Below, piece after piece: positions 41,867 through 54,449 of a DNA stretch of 64,000 nt (the first letter of the stretch is position 1; each line of letters opens with the position of its first letter). The stretch covers positions 109,645-173,644 of the forward strand of contig JACCGJ010020065.1 in NCBI GenBank assembly GCA_013407085.1, written 5' to 3'. This DNA is from Atriophallophorus winterbourni. Taxonomy: Eukaryota > Platyhelminthes > Trematoda > Plagiorchiida > Microphallidae. Below the pieces are notes generated by a model that saw only the letters and a list, made by a program, of their open reading frames with translations, made no database searches and was not told the origin of the DNA. The translations under genes were made by a program, and so were the position numbers.

Positions 41867-42170
41867 TGCCCCTACCTTATTTGTGCAACCAGCATGAAAT
41901 AGGTCGTGGGGTGTGTGATGCTAATTCTTGCTAACAGAAATTGTTTTTATGCTCATGGGTTTAACTCCTGAAACATGTGTATGTATGAGGTTGAACTTAG
42001 CAACCTCATTTCCTAGTGGCTTACAAGCGCAACTTGTTTAACATTTTCCCATTGCTTCACTGCTTGTAGATTCTGATCGTACTGTTCCCAACTGATGAAT
42101 GCATACAGCATGAAGCCCGTCCTAGGGATGTGTGTGATAAAATGCACGCAAATACGAAGTTAACTATGGG
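41867..42170 (+). repeat. Repeat F, copy pair 2
   Basis: Same words as at 40,580 (TTTAACTCCTGAAACATGTG, TTTAACATTTTCCCATTG, ATGTGTGTGATAAAATGCAC) in the same order, again as two partial units in tandem. Confidence 0.7.
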
Positions 42171-43845
42171 GGCACTTGAAATATTTAATAGGTATACAAG
42201 AACATTTCTCTGCTGTAATTCCACGCGTTTGTAAAACGTTTTCACACAACAATATTGATTTGAAGCCATGTCAAATTTAAAAACGTCAATAATAGACAAA
42301 TGATGATGCTGTGACAATGAATTGGGTGTATAGCGCAAAATCCTGATGCATGCTCACTCATTGTTGCATATGCTATTCCGTACATTAACATTTTGATCTC
42401 GAGTTTTCGACTGGAAAATCTCACTTAGGATTTGCATTCAGAAGAAAATAAAACCATAACGACTAAACTGGAATGCTTACGGATTGTAAATAGACCACAA
42501 TCTTCAAGTGGATCTTCAATGAGGAAAAATTGCGTGAAAAAATTAAATTGCGCGTGGCTACCGTGAAATAATATCCGTTTTAATTCCAAAATAAATGTAT
42601 GAAATATTTTAAACTTCATTTTTTACATGAATCAATTTTCTGTTTCGATTACACAATCGTAAATTACAAAAATCCGCATTCTCAAGCTTTTCCATCACAC
42701 AAATCACCCTACGACAAGTTTCTGTTTTGTGCATTGATCAGGTATGGATAGTACAAACAAAATTCGTGTCAACCTTATTTAATTGTAGGTTACAAGTTCA
42801 AACATTTTTTATAATTGTAAGTTTTTTAAACACCAAGCCTAAACTAAGTTTGAAGCCCTACAATACGGGCAATCAGATCGATTTTATTTCAACCGAATAT
42901 TTCAAAAATATCACAGCTTCAAACGAATACTTCTAAATGATTGAGGATTGAATGATGAGAATTCCTCTAGTGGATGACATTTCACTCATAATAAATCGAA
43001 TTGTTGCAAAACGCTAAATATTGCATTTGAAATTAATTAACTATGAAAAAAATGAGAACTCGAAGAGTTCATTTGAGTTGACACTGGATTTGAAAATTTT
43101 AATAAACTAACGAATAAAAGTCAAATCATTTTATTTGAAAAATAGAACTAATAAAAATTTAGCGGAACTTAAATAAAACTATTAATCAACCCTTGGCAAT
43201 TTTAATTATATTGACTTCTGCTATTTATATTTTCGAATACATAAAGCATCAGTTAACCTCGTCAATTAACAAATCAACATCAATTCAATTGTTTGAGACC
43301 AGATAATTAACGTGACGTGTGCATCATTTTTTGATAAAAAGCTAATATACATAATACTGTTCGGATCTGTGTAGTTTTCTTAAATAAAAATGGCTTGCAT
43401 CAATCATCAAATTGTTGGCTGTGTCGATCTGAGTAACATAATTTTGAATATTTTGATATTCCTTCGCATTAATATAGCATCTGTTATTGAAAGCACAACT
43501 AAATCCGAACTACGTTATGATGATATTTTTGCGTTACACATGTTTGCTAATAATAATTCAATGCTGTTGTTGTAAATAGATGTAAATTATAGATTGAAGT
43601 ATCTTAATTTTAACATACAGTTTTCAACTTTAATTTTTTCTTCATCACAACCTAAAATATGAATGATTTTGTGAATTTTTAATAAATTTAGAGTAAACTT
43701 TTATTTAAAACAATTAAGATGATAACAAATATGCATAAAACTTATTGTTTCATAAATATATATATCTAATTTGTTTAAAATATTGAATTCTATATGAGCA
43801 AAAGGACATCATTTGTCTTGCAACAATGCGGATTACGACTTTGTG
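42171..43845. other. Unassigned AT-rich sequence
   Basis: No recognised element. A 61-codon ATG frame at 43,390-43,575 has no known motif and is not called. Confidence 0.4.
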
Positions 43846-43849
43846 TTCT

Positions 43850-44140
43850 GAAAGGTATTGGGATGTGAGCACCACAATATACTGGTCATTTATAATCACC
43901 TTGAGTTATTACACAGGAATCAATTCATGATGTCGTATTATAACGTCGGGGTTCTTTGTAAGAAACGTATTTAACTGTAGCGCACAATTTAACCGGAGAT
44001 ACCACCAGACAACTGATTCCAGACTCACTGAACCCGATATTGAACCTGATCTTATTGTTTCCACCTGATGACGGCAAACAGCCATAAAGCGGTCCTCGTG
44101 TTTAATCTGGGGTGATTTGAGCACCACAATATATTACAGG
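43850..44140 (+). repeat. Hammerhead unit, tandem 1.1-mer
   Basis: GGGATGTGAGCACCACAATA occurs at ~43,858, and a version of it (TTTGAGCACCACAATATATT) returns at ~44,115, about 250 bases later. Between them lie CGTCGGGGTTCTTTGTAAG, the GACTCACTGAACCCGATATT stretch and the ribozyme-like core. So the insertion holds slightly more than one unit in direct order. Confidence 0.8.
44059..44100 (+). ncRNA. Hammerhead-ribozyme-like motif (second core block lost)
   Basis: A perfect CTGATGA at 44,065 and CGGCAAACAGCCA, but TAAAG replaces GAAAC, and the 3' arm (CTCGTG) no longer matches TTCCAC well. A relic. Confidence 0.4.
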
Positions 44141-46015
44141 TTCTTAATTGTTTCATTTTAGATCATTGTAAACAACTACTAATCCATATTTAAATCGTAA
44201 CCTTAAAGACCTTTTGGTTGATTCGACGTGATTCTCCCGCGTGTGAAAAGCTCACGGTTTTTCACTTTCATCTTATTCGCCATTGAAATTTAATGATTAC
44301 AATGATTTGACGTATCGGAAAAATAATTGTCGTTTTGCTAGCAAAATAAAATGAAACTGATATACCAGTATGTATTACTGAGGAAAAGTGCTTTATTAAT
44401 CAAATCGAAATGTACCGATGCATAAAATACGTTATATTTATGGATTGATTACAAGAAAAATCATTAGAAAAATACTATGCATCCGGTCAGCTAGGAATTG
44501 CTGTTCAATCTGTTATACAAAATTCAATACGATCTATTATGACTATGAAAATTTAGTCTTACTGAAACGATCGTAAACGGAATATATCGAATCAGCACAA
44601 TTTAATGTGAAGTACAACCAATAATTTCACAATATAATCCTTTTCAACTCACGCATGATCGCTGCCAAAACAAAATTCGTGAAATCATTTAAAAATTTTG
44701 ATCTCTATTTCATGTAATATGTTGATATAAAATACTGTTTTTTTATGTCATTAATGTGTGCGCTAGTCGCTACAGCTTTCTAATAGAGCAATTTTTACAT
44801 CCAAGAAAGCATCATTAGATACTTATGAGCGCGGTCGAAAGCTTATTTTTCACATTCTCATTGATAAAGTTAATTTATGTTTCTAGAATCCTCAGCTTTC
44901 ATACAAATTACGCAAACTGTATCTCGGTTAAAAGTTCCATTAATTTGGACAGCTTTGAAACTCCATGAGTGAAGTAAACGATACAATAAATAAATATTTT
45001 AATCAAATAAATTTCACTAATTATTTAAATTACAAACGTGAGTAACAAACTTGCGAATTGCTATCTAATAAAAAATTACTTATGAATCCATCTGTTACTG
45101 ACGAGATCATAACTAGCAAAGCGAATTGTGCGAGAAGCATTTTGAGCATTTGAATTTCTGAAACAATAACTTGTTATTTATCAACTTTTGAAGTAGTCTG
45201 CATTCAAAGCTCTGCACACATTCAGCCAATCAGTGAAGAACCACATTTTATTTCTACGATCAATGTCGCGAAAGCGAATCACACATATGTGTGTGCACAT
45301 ATAAAATATATGTCTGTGAAACATATAACACGAAGCTTTAATATCTGATACATTGAAACATGATACGAAACGAACACAAAGAAATCGTGCTAATTACCCG
45401 AGTATTCGCATTATGATACATTTTCATTCGGCAATAACATTTATGCGGTTATCGTGTGGTTAGTATTCAACAAGAAGTCATCACAAATGGTTCATGTTTA
45501 AGTCAACATTGTTGCATTTGTTGCGATTGAAGCAGCGTTAGTGAACCTTTTGACTAACATGAAGGATTAATCTGCAAATTATTGTCAAATGATGTAGACT
45601 CTTCATATTTTATTCCATATTATTGTACAAATATATTCATTTTGAGTATTTTATCAAAAAGCTTCAGAAACTGATTCAAACTTTTTTGGTTTTCCGGTGC
45701 GTACAATACTGCAATTTTTCAGGATGATTTCGTTTACGGGCGAACTTACCAATGATTATTGTCGATCACTCACTTATATTGTACGTTAACATTTGGCTTC
45801 ACAGATACCCAAGCCGTTTAAGTTAGGGGCGACACTCACACTATACCCTCAAAAAATATATGCTGTGAGCCGAATCATCGCTGACAACATTTCATTCTTT
45901 CAAAATCACAATGGTATAATAAAGATTATCAGAATAAAATTATCCTCATGAAGCATTTACACGCAGTTCTTGCGCTATATATATAAGTTACACTTTAATT
46001 GGTTCCAAGGTTGTT
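44141..46015. other. Unassigned AT-rich sequence
   Basis: No gene or known element. Possibly host intergenic DNA. Confidence 0.4.
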
Positions 46016-46019
46016 AAAG

Positions 46020-48325
46020 CAGGGGCGGTTTTGGTTATAAGCTCCTAATTCCAAAAATGCTCCAATGGCACGCGTCTCATATAGCCTCTGACAATCAAGT
46101 CCAGCTCCTGGTCTGCACGCGTCGTCCTGTGTGACCCGGCGAACTGCTTCTACTGACAGAAGAAAGGGCGAAGGCGGCTGAATGGCGCCTTAAAACCAGC
46201 ATGCTTCGGGCAGCTAGAAATAAGGTTCAACAGACTGCAAGGCGATGTGCAAACGACTATTGGACTGAAGTTGGCCTCAATATCCAAAAAGCTGCGGATA
46301 CCGGAAATTTTCACGGTATGCATGATGGGATCAAGAGAGCCATTGGCCCAAACAAACTTAAAACGGCTCACATTAATTCTGCATCTGGTGAACCAATCGT
46401 GGACAAAACTCAACAGATGGAAAGATGGGTAGAACACTTCTCCTCTCTCTACTCTATGGACAGTACGGTTCTACCGCATGCACTTGAAAATGTCGAACGG
46501 TTGCCGACCATTGAACATCTAGATACCCCTCCTACTCTTGATGAGCTCAATAAGGCAATCGACCGATTAGCGAATGGGAAGGCCCCTGCTGACGACAAAA
46601 TTCCACCCGAGCTCATCAAATGCTGTGGAGCAGCATCATTATAACCGCTTCACCATTTGCTTCTTCAGTGCTGTTAGGAGGAGTGTGTCCTACAAGAGAT
46701 GCGGGATACAAAGATCATCACGCTATTTAAGAATGAAGGGGATAGAGGCGACTGCAACAATTACAGAGGAATCTCCCTTGAGAATGCTTTAGGTAAATTG
46801 TTTGCTAAAGTCTTACATATCCGGCTGCAAGTTTTAGCTGATAGAATTTACTCCGAATCTAAATGTGGCTTCCGCAATGGAGGATCAACCGTTGACTTGA
46901 TCTTCTCCCTGATACAACTTCAAGAAAAGTGTCGGGAACAGCGTTTGCCATTATACGCTGTTTTTATCGATTCAACTAAGGCATAAGACTACGTCATCAG
47001 TGAGAGTCTTTTCATAATGCTTTATTTGATAGGCTGTCCCCCAAGATTGCCCAAGCTCGTCATTTCGTTCCACTCAGGTATGAAGGGCTCAGTCCATTTT
47101 AACGGTTTCAGCTCATATGCTTTTGAAATTCGCCGAGGCGTCAAACAAGGGTGTGTTCTTGCTCCAATGATGTTCAGCATTTTCTTTGCTCTGCTTCTGA
47201 AGCAGGTTTTCCGGACGAGGACGCAGGTATTTACCTACGAACGCAAAGTGATGGCAAGCTTTTCAACCCGAACCGGTTGTGATCACAAACCAAGGCACGA
47301 AATGTGCGAATCCGTGATCTGCTGTTTGCCGACGATGCAGCCTTTATTGCTCACTCCCAAGAACACCTCCGGTCTCTAATGGACTGTTTTTCGTCGGCAC
47401 GCAAAGACTTTGGGCTAACAATCAGCATGAGCAAGACCAAAGTCCTTGGTCAAGGGACAGTATCGTTACCCATCATCACTGTTGGAAACTGTCAGCTTAA
47501 TCAGTACATCAGTTCACATACCTTGGTTCAACCATTGCGGATAACCTCTCGCTGGACACGGAGATTAATAAGCAGATTGGCAGAGCAGCTGTCATTCTGT
47601 CCCGGTTGAACTCTAGTGTTTGGGGTAACCGCAAGCTGACTGTAAAGACAAAGATGATGGAACACAACGCGTGCTTACTAAATGCTTCACTGTACGGCAG
47701 TGAAACCTGGACCACCCACGCAAGACACAAACAGAACCTGAATGCTTTCCATCTACGAAGCATCCGTCGTATCTTGAACATATCGTGGATGGACAGAGTG
47801 ACTAATGCTGAAGTGCTTTCAAAAGCTGGTCTACAGAGCATGTTTCCCCCTATTACGACAGCTCCACCTGCGCTGCCTTGGTCATGTCTACATAATGAAG
47901 AATGGTCGTATTCCAAAATGTCCACTCTATGTTGAGTTGCAATTAGGAAGTCGACCATTGGGCAGACCGCACTTGCGGTACAAAGACGTTTGCAAAAAAG
48001 ATATGAAACCCCTTGGCATTTACCCCGCGAGTTGGGATGACTTTGCTCTTGACCGCTCACATTGGAGGCATTATGTAAACCGTCGTCTGCAAGCTGGGGA
48101 GGAGGAGATACAGCTCTTGGCTGCTGAACGAAGATCACGGAGCCGGTGTGTAATTGATGCAATACAACCGAGTTCTGACTTTCGTTTCCAGCGCTGCGGG
48201 AGAGATTGTTCCTCACGAATCGGACTGTGTAGTCATTCCAAAATCTGTAGAACATGAACATTCATGCTATTGTGATGTAAATCGACGATGGTCGACATCG
48301 ACCGAAGGAGGCCAACAACAACAAT
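46020..48325 (+). mobile_element. LINE-Z, longest copy (RT to zinc-finger tail), decayed
   Basis: Plus-strand non-LTR element without its endonuclease. Order: linker TEERAKAAEWRLKTSML (46,157), ERWVEHFSSLYS (~46,420), TLDELNKAIDRLANGKAP (~46,535), RT GDCNNYRGISLENALGKL (~46,748), KCGFRNGGSTVDLIF (~46,860), YAVFIDSTKA (motif A, ~46,955), RRGVKQGCVLAPMMF (~47,130), LLFADDAAFIAHS (~47,320), TISMSKTKVLGQGT, GSETWTTHARHK, VGRPHLRYKDVCKKDMK-like (~47,955) and the CGRDCSSRIGLCSHSK zinc finger (~48,200-48,240). At least six frameshifts or stops. 3' motif at ~48,290-48,315. Such a zinc-finger tail occurs in LINEs of many animals; I do not fix its clade. Confidence 0.95.
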
Positions 48326-48654
48326 TATTGATAAAATCATACTTTAAAAATTTCATCGATAAATTGCTGCTACAAAAATTTCCTGCTAATTTATGGTTTA
48401 TTTATGAACGCCTAAATAGGAAGGAGTTACATATGAGTAAAAAATATCAAATAAACATTAACTATTATGGTTTGATTTTGTAGAAAGAGAAGAGACAATG
48501 CGTTTTCTATTAGTGTGTATAAGGTTATTTCCCAATGCTTCGCGGCCAAGCGCTTGAACGTCAACTAGGTAATCCCATCTATCCGCTTCTGGTTGTCGAT
48601 TGCCTCTCGATTCATTCCTGAGGTGAAACTTTCCAATGTTTATCCCTTTCACAC
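48326..48654. other. No recognised feature
   Basis: Spacer between the LINE-Z 3' end and a CR1a 3' fragment. Nothing recognised. Confidence 0.4.
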
Positions 48655-49262
48655 ATGAATTTCAAGATTCAAGAGAATATCAAGTGGTCTGAGCATGCTA
48701 CTGATATAAAAATGTCTTCATTATATATCGTTTTGCCTCGTTCCGACAACACTCTTAACTGCCTATCTTTACAGGATATCTCTTTCGTGCCAACCTGTAC
48801 AAATCGAGCAACTCTAAACCACTTTGAATTTCCGTACCGTCGTCTCAGGGGTGACTTGATCCTGCTGTTCAACATTCCGCATACAGTGAATCACCCACTT
48901 GAACACCTGTTTTATCGGCAAGAAGCACGTGGTAGCAGATCTCATCGCTACAAGTTAATTATTCCACTCCCCAGATCAAATTGTCGAAGGTTTTTCTTTG
49001 CTGTCAGAGTTTGTTTTATATGGAACTCCCTGCCCCCACATATCATTTGTGCAACAAGCCTTTAACATGCTCATGGCTGAACTTGACAAGTATATTTTGA
49101 CCAAATACAACCTTGCACCTGAATACACGTGCTGACTTTCCATATGGATAAAACATTTGTGTTGATGTTATACACTCCCTATATTTTTAAGCTCTGGTTA
49201 CTGTAACGTATTTTCTTTTTGGACCATTAAAACTTTGAATTACTTTGAATTTGAATTTGAGC
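48655..49262 (+). pseudogene. CR1a 3' fragment with internal deletion
   Basis: ENIKWSEHATDI (~48,675) belongs to the thumb, and FPYRRLRGDLILLFNI (~48,825), PRSNCRRFFFAVRVCFIWNS (~48,970) and LPPHIICATSL to the extreme C-terminus, so the middle is missing. It ends with the CR1a tail ACTTTGAATTACTTTGAATT at ~49,225-49,258. Confidence 0.85.
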
Positions 49263-49620
49263 GCCCGCCATACGGGACTTGTTTAACCGACCTTCATAAA
49301 TTGCATTTCGTACAGTGGTGGCTGAAGTCGTCTATCGGCTAATGATTTCAGAGGCCGTCATCCAGACCTTTCTCACGCGAATCGTCAAAAATCTGAATCG
49401 ATTAGTTGATTGACGTGGTAATTCTTTTCTGGGCAACCTGCATTTGTGGTGTACCGTAGTTGGTGTCCTGTATATCACCAGAGAGCTCTTCGGTAATATA
49501 CTTCCCACAAATATCTGGAGCGAATTTCGAAATGTTTCATTGAAATATATAGTGTTTTCTATGTGTTCAATGAAGTACGTATGAACATTCTCAAAAAATA
49601 CTTGAGATCAACGTTTTAAA
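49263..49620. other. No recognised feature
   Basis: Unassigned, less AT-rich than most gaps. It borders the left edge of the tandem composite block. Confidence 0.4.
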
Positions 49621-50575
49621 ATCAATGAAATTGATGGACTCGGCTGATGAACAACCTAATCATGGATTGAAGTATGTAAGCATGCCTAAGAGAATAAATG
49701 TTAAGTGCTCGGTCCAATGCGTTGAGTCTGGTTTTAGCCATCAAGGACGCCTTGGGATATCTATGCTCCAGTTCAACCATTCCGTTTGCTTCGGTTTTTC
49801 CAATCTCCCGTAACTCATTGTTAAAGGCTGTTTATGCTCCGCAAAATATTTTTGCGTGACACTGGGTTGAGACATGTTGTGTATAGAATAAAATATGACT
49901 TCTATAAGCTCGTGGTAGAACTGGCCGTGGAATACCTGTCGTCATGTTACAAACTGTAGTATCGCGTAATCCGTCTAAAGACAGACTTTAGTTCTTTAAA
50001 TTTGTACTCGACAGATTTTGGAGGAACTTTTCATCTTGTCTCTGGATTTCAGTTTGTTCAAAAAGATCAACCACAAAATTGATACTAACTTCATTAATGG
50101 TAGATCTAGACAATGCGTTAGTCATCTCATTGTTGAAGTCACATTGAAAGTTCTTTTCGATGCGAAAAGCGAGATGTAATCTGATTGTCGAATTCAACGT
50201 GGATTGTATTAATCTGATTTGGAAGAACGCCTGTAGGTCAGCGGTTTAAATAGGTAAGTATTTCAAACTCACATTCTTCTAAAACATAACTGAAGTATTT
50301 TATACAAAGACATACCACCAGTAGTTCTGGACAAAATGTGCTATGATTCTGCTCAGCGTGTTGTAGCTACTTGGAGAACAATGCGATTGGCACTTGGTGA
50401 TTTCGCTTCCTTTGTTGTAAGGCACCGCAAACAGCGACAGAGTAAGCGTCTGCGAATAGAACGAGTGTGCTGGTATGATCTATGTGAGATAATATCGCCA
50501 TTTTGTAGAGTTCCCATTTGAATTTCTCAAAAGCTTCCATAGCTGATTCTTTGAACTGGAATTGATACATATCGA
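49621..50575 (-). pseudogene. Gypsy pol (RNase H and linker), tandem copy 1, with internal deletion
   Basis: Minus strand. AMEAFEKFKWELYKMAIL and LVLFADAYSVAVCGALQQ, PIALFSK (50,570-50,367) are the RT/RNase H connection. FNNEMTNALSRSTINEVSIN and QRQDEKFLQNLSST (50,130-50,000) are the RNase H end and the spacer before integrase. At 49,801 the sequence jumps from the integrase C-terminal part (49,625-49,800) to the region just before the integrase zinc finger, a deletion of ~345 bases relative to tandem copy 2. Confidence 0.85.
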
Positions 50576-51110
50576 ACTACAGAAGATCAGTCGACGGCTG
50601 GCATAGTTCTGAACAGCTTTTGGATGATAACGTTCATGTAGACCAAGAACAGAACAGGTCCACCGAACCTTGCGGAACTCCACTTGCGACGTCTATTTTT
50701 CTTGAAACAGTGCTGTCAACGCGAACTTGGACGTGTCTATTATTGAGATAGTCCATTATCCAATTCAGCAACATCCCCGTTATTTCATAGGCTTCGTGCT
50801 TTATTTTAATTTGAATGTCATTGTTGATTCTATCGAAAGCTTTAGAAACGTCGATATAGCAAGCATGTACATCCTCACCATATTCTGGTAAATGGGACTA
50901 ATCCTCGAACGTTGTAAGAAGGTTAGCTAAACAGAAATGATTTCTTCGATTGCCGTGTTTTGTTGAGGTAAAAATACTTCGTTTCTTAATGCTCCCTAAT
51001 GCGCTCAGTTACAGTGCGTTCCATTAATTCAGAGATCACCGGAATTAGCGTTACCGATCTATAGTTTGCTGTGTCTGAAGGCCACTGCCTTGATAAATGA
51101 AATGAACAAT
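50576..51110 (-). pseudogene. CR1a RT fragment, tandem copy 1
   Basis: Minus strand: DTANYRSVTLIPVISELMER (~51,075), then the NHFCLANLLTTFED region, HACYIDVSKAF (~50,860), LLNWIMDYLNNRHVQVRVDS (~50,770), ASGVPQGS (~50,690). It ends just after the PVLFLVYMN-like stretch and is fused to gypsy RNase H sequence at ~50,576 on the same strand. Confidence 0.85.
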
Positions 51111-51540
51111 TAACATTCAACATTTTCAATGCACAATAAATATACCAAATTTTGAGTATAGAAACTATGATTGCAAAAACCACTACGTCTTTGTCTGCGT
51201 TTATCTGCGTTTCAAAATCAATAAAATGGTTTGCACTGTCTGCGCATGAAACGAGGTCAGGTGCACATGTGTTAGTCAGATTTCACTAAATCTGCTCACC
51301 TTATACGGTCAAACTTTAAAAGAATACAAAGAAAAGACTAACATCTAATTTAAACTTCTTCTACGTTCAATCGATCGTTCAGCTAAACATCTTAAACGCT
51401 ATGTTGATACAATAAAGCAGAGAAATGATGGAAAGAAGATTATATGTGGCTTGATATGGAGCGCCAGCTGGCGACAAGTCGTGTTGTGTGAGTTCAATTC
51501 AAATTAGTCGGTCGGGGATTCGGTTGGAATTGTGATCAAT
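51111..51540. repeat. Spacer of composite block, tandem copy 1
   Basis: Same non-coding segment as 18,801-19,195 and 54,450-54,895. Origin unknown. Confidence 0.7.
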
Positions 51541-51775
51541 AGCGATCGTGCGGAGACGTTGTTGACCTCCTTCGGTCGTTATCGATCATGGATGTACATC
51601 ACAAGCGCATGAGGGTTTCATGTTCCGCAGCGTTTAGAATGACGAAACAGTGACAAACTCTACACCAGTGCTCACAGCGATATGCAGTACTCGGTCGACC
51701 GGCGTTAGTTGCACGTCAGCGGTGTGATTCGCGTTCAGCAGCCAGGAGACGCAAATAATCGATGTTCAAGTTGCG
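51541..51775 (-). pseudogene. LINE-Z 3' end, tandem copy 1
   Basis: Zinc-finger tail and 3' motif, as at 19,196-19,462. The intact CATGTTCCGCAGCG at ~51,620 is the second empty-site witness for the CR1a insertion in tandem copy 2. Confidence 0.85.
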
Positions 51776-51828
51776 AAATACCATAGGTTTTAATAGAATA
51801 AAGTAAAAGATAAGCTAAATGACAATTT

Positions 51829-52050
51829 TGTAATATTACCTTTCGCAATAATGCTAGTCCGCTACAGACCGCCGAAATCAGTGCCGATATCACTGGCTGC
51901 CGTCGACGGGATTGAAAATGTCCTTTTGGTGGCATAAAAATTAGATAGCACACGTTCTAGACATGATCGGTGAAACTCGCTATCCAGAATTCAGGAGCGG
52001 AATAAGTGGAAATTTTACTATATGGTCGTCCAATCAATTTCGAGATTACA
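51829..52050 (-). mobile_element. Gypsy LTR, tandem copy 1
   Basis: 222 bases, TGTAATCTCG...TAATATTACA on the minus strand, with six-base inverted ends TGTAAT/ATTACA. Downstream flank identical to the LTRs at 19,507 and 58,412. Confidence 0.9.
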
Positions 52051-53915
52051 GTGTATCTAAAGTGTCTGGAAAATGATGGTATTTCATCCGTGTCAGGATG
52101 TTTTTTATTTCGATACCACTGAAAAAGGGACGAAGAATGTGCTTTACATGTTAGATGTAGTGTAATCTATCATGAAATTGGACTCGATGACCAGATCATG
52201 TGATACGCTCATTATCATCATTTAGGTTAACAGGTTTTTCCACTGAGTTTTACCCCTAAAGAGTTTGATTGTTTTGTCCCTCCGCCCACATTGATTCCTA
52301 TAATTTCTGGTTTGTGTCTGTCGATGGATACTGTTTCGTTTTGCCTCGGATATCGATGAAGTGAATCTTGGGTCCACACTTGATTACTTCAAATGGTCCG
52401 TCGTACGTAGGTTGCAATGGTTTAATTGCACAATGTACTCTAACCAACACGTGTGATCCGGCGGATAATTCCTCTGGTAATTTTGTATCGCCAGTATACT
52501 GACGTGTTGGGTTAGGCTGTGCAGACTACATTGCTCAATGCAGTATGTGTACATAATCGGCAGGATTTGAGAGTTAGATATCCTGCATGCTGTGAACGAG
52601 ATTTGCATGGAGCTTGATGGTAGTTCCATAGATAAGCTCTGATAATGAGCAACCTAAGCCTGAATTGAAGTATGTACGCATGCCTATGAGAATAAATGTT
52701 AAGTGCTCGGTCCAATGCGTTGAATCTGGTTTTAGCCATCAAGGACGCCTTGGGATATCTATGATCCAGTTCAACCATTCCGTTTGCTTCGGTTTTTCTA
52801 AATCTCTTTGTAACAAGCAGAGAGGAAAGGTCTTGAAAGAGCTTAGACTAGAATTGTGCTCCTCTATTTGTCGTCATGACTGCCGGTGAAACATAATGCG
52901 TAATCACGTGATCGACGAATGTTTTTTGCATCAGTCTTCGAGGTTATTTCTAGTAGTGGAACTGCTACCGAACAACGAGTATAGCGATTTGAACATGTTT
53001 GCAAATATTTGTTTCCTATTATTGCTAGTAAATTCCCGACGATGTGTACATGGACATGACGAAAGCGATTACTTGTACCAATTAGTTCCTGTGTATGGCC
53101 CTGAAACATGGCATGTTTGCAAGAATGAGACGTTTTTGCCATCTCTCGTAACTCATTGTTAAAGGCTGTTTATGCTCCGCAAAATATTTTTGCGTGACAC
53201 TAGGTTGTGACATGTTGTGCATAGAATCGAATATGACTCTTTTATAAGATCGTGGTAGAACAGGCCGTGGAATACCTGTGGTCATGTTACAAACTATAGT
53301 ATCGTGTAATCCGTCTAAAGACAGACTTCAGTTCTTTTAATTTGTACTCGACAGATTTTGGAGGAACTTTTCATCTTGTCTCTGGATTTTAGTTTGTTCA
53401 GAAAGATCAACCACAAAATTGATACTAACTTCATTAATGGTAGATCTAGACAATGCGTTAGTCATCTCATTGTTGAAGTCACATTGAAAGTTCTTTTCGA
53501 TGCGAAAAGCGAGATGTAATCTGATTGTCGAATTCAACGTGGATTGTATTAATCTGATTTGGAAGAATGCCTGTAGGTCAGCGGTTTAAATAGGTAAGTA
53601 TTTCAAACTCACATTCTTCTAAAATATAACTGAAGTATTTTATACAAAGGCATACCACCAGTAGTTCTGGACAAAATGTGCTATGATTCTGCTCAGCGTG
53701 TTGTAGCTACTTGGAGAACAATGCGATTGGCACTTGGTGATTTCGCTTCCTTTGTTGTAAGGCACCGCAAACAGCGACAGAGTAAGCGTCTGCGAATAGA
53801 ACGAGTGTGCTGGTATGATCTATGTGAGATAATATCGCCATTTTGTAGAGTTCCCATTTGAATTTCTCAAAAGCTTCCATAGCTGATTCTTTGAACTGGA
53901 ATTGATACATATCGA
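52051..53915 (-). pseudogene. Gypsy pol, RNase H to C-terminus, most complete copy
   Basis: Minus strand, in order: RNase H (AMEAFEKFKWELYKMAIL, FADAYSVAVCGALQQ, 53,910-53,707), FNNEMTNALSRSTINEVSIN (~53,490), the integrase zinc-finger region MTTGIPRPVLPR, VIFDSMHNMS and QKYFAEHKQPL (53,285-53,150), the core with HVHVHIVGNL and DRYTRCSVAVPLLE-like sequence (~53,050-52,950), MVELDHRYPKASLMAKTRFN (~52,775), and the C-terminus ELSAGSHVLVRVH, TYDGPFEVIKCGPKIHFIDI (~52,460-52,345). Frameshifts and stops throughout. The 5' half of the element (gag, protease, most of RT) is absent, replaced by CR1a sequence. Confidence 0.9.
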
Positions 53916-54449
53916 ACTACAGAAGATCAGTCGACGGCTGGCATAGTTCCGAACAGCTTTTGGATGATAACGTTCATGTAGACCAAGAACAGAACAGGTC
54001 CACCGAACCTTGCGGAACTCCACTTGCGACGTCTATTTTTCTTGAAACAGTGCTGTCAACGCGAACTTGGACGTGTCTATTATTGAGATAGTCCATTATC
54101 CAATTCAGCAACATCCCCGTTATTTCATAGGCTTCGTGCTTTATTTTAATTTGAATGTCATTGTTGATTCTAACGAAAGCTTTAGAAACGTCGATATAGC
54201 AAGCATGTACATCCTCACCATCATCTGGTAAATGGGACCAATCCTCGAACGTTGTAAGAAGGTTAGCTAAACAGAAATGATTTCTTTGATTGCCGTGTTT
54301 TGTTGAGGTAAAAATATTTCGTTTTTTCAATGCTCCCTAATGCGCTCAGTTACAGTACGTTCCATTAATTTAGAGATCACCGGAATTAGCGTTGCCGATC
54401 TATAGTTTGCTGTGTCTGAACGGCCACTGCCTTGGTAAATGAAATGAAA
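53916..54449 (-). pseudogene. CR1a RT fragment, tandem copy 2
   Basis: A 118-residue frame (54,330-53,974) holds NHFCLANLLTTFEDW, HACYIDVSKAFVRINND, LLNWIMDYLNNRHVQVRVDS and ASGVPQGSV. It is the 3.34-kb-offset twin of 50,576-51,110 and has the same fusion to gypsy RNase H. Confidence 0.9.

Noticed and set aside
43390..43575. ATG frame of 61 residues
   Set aside because: Short, in very AT-rich DNA, with no known motif, homologous copy or splice context.
47509..48261. 250-residue minus-strand frame
   Set aside because: Opposite the LINE-Z C-terminus; the plus strand carries the recognisable motifs, and the same antisense pattern recurs at other LINE-Z copies.
50336..50570. 61-residue plus-strand frame duplicated at 53,676
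   Set aside because: Antisense to gypsy RNase H. Its perfect duplication comes from the 3.34-kb tandem repeat, not from coding constraint.
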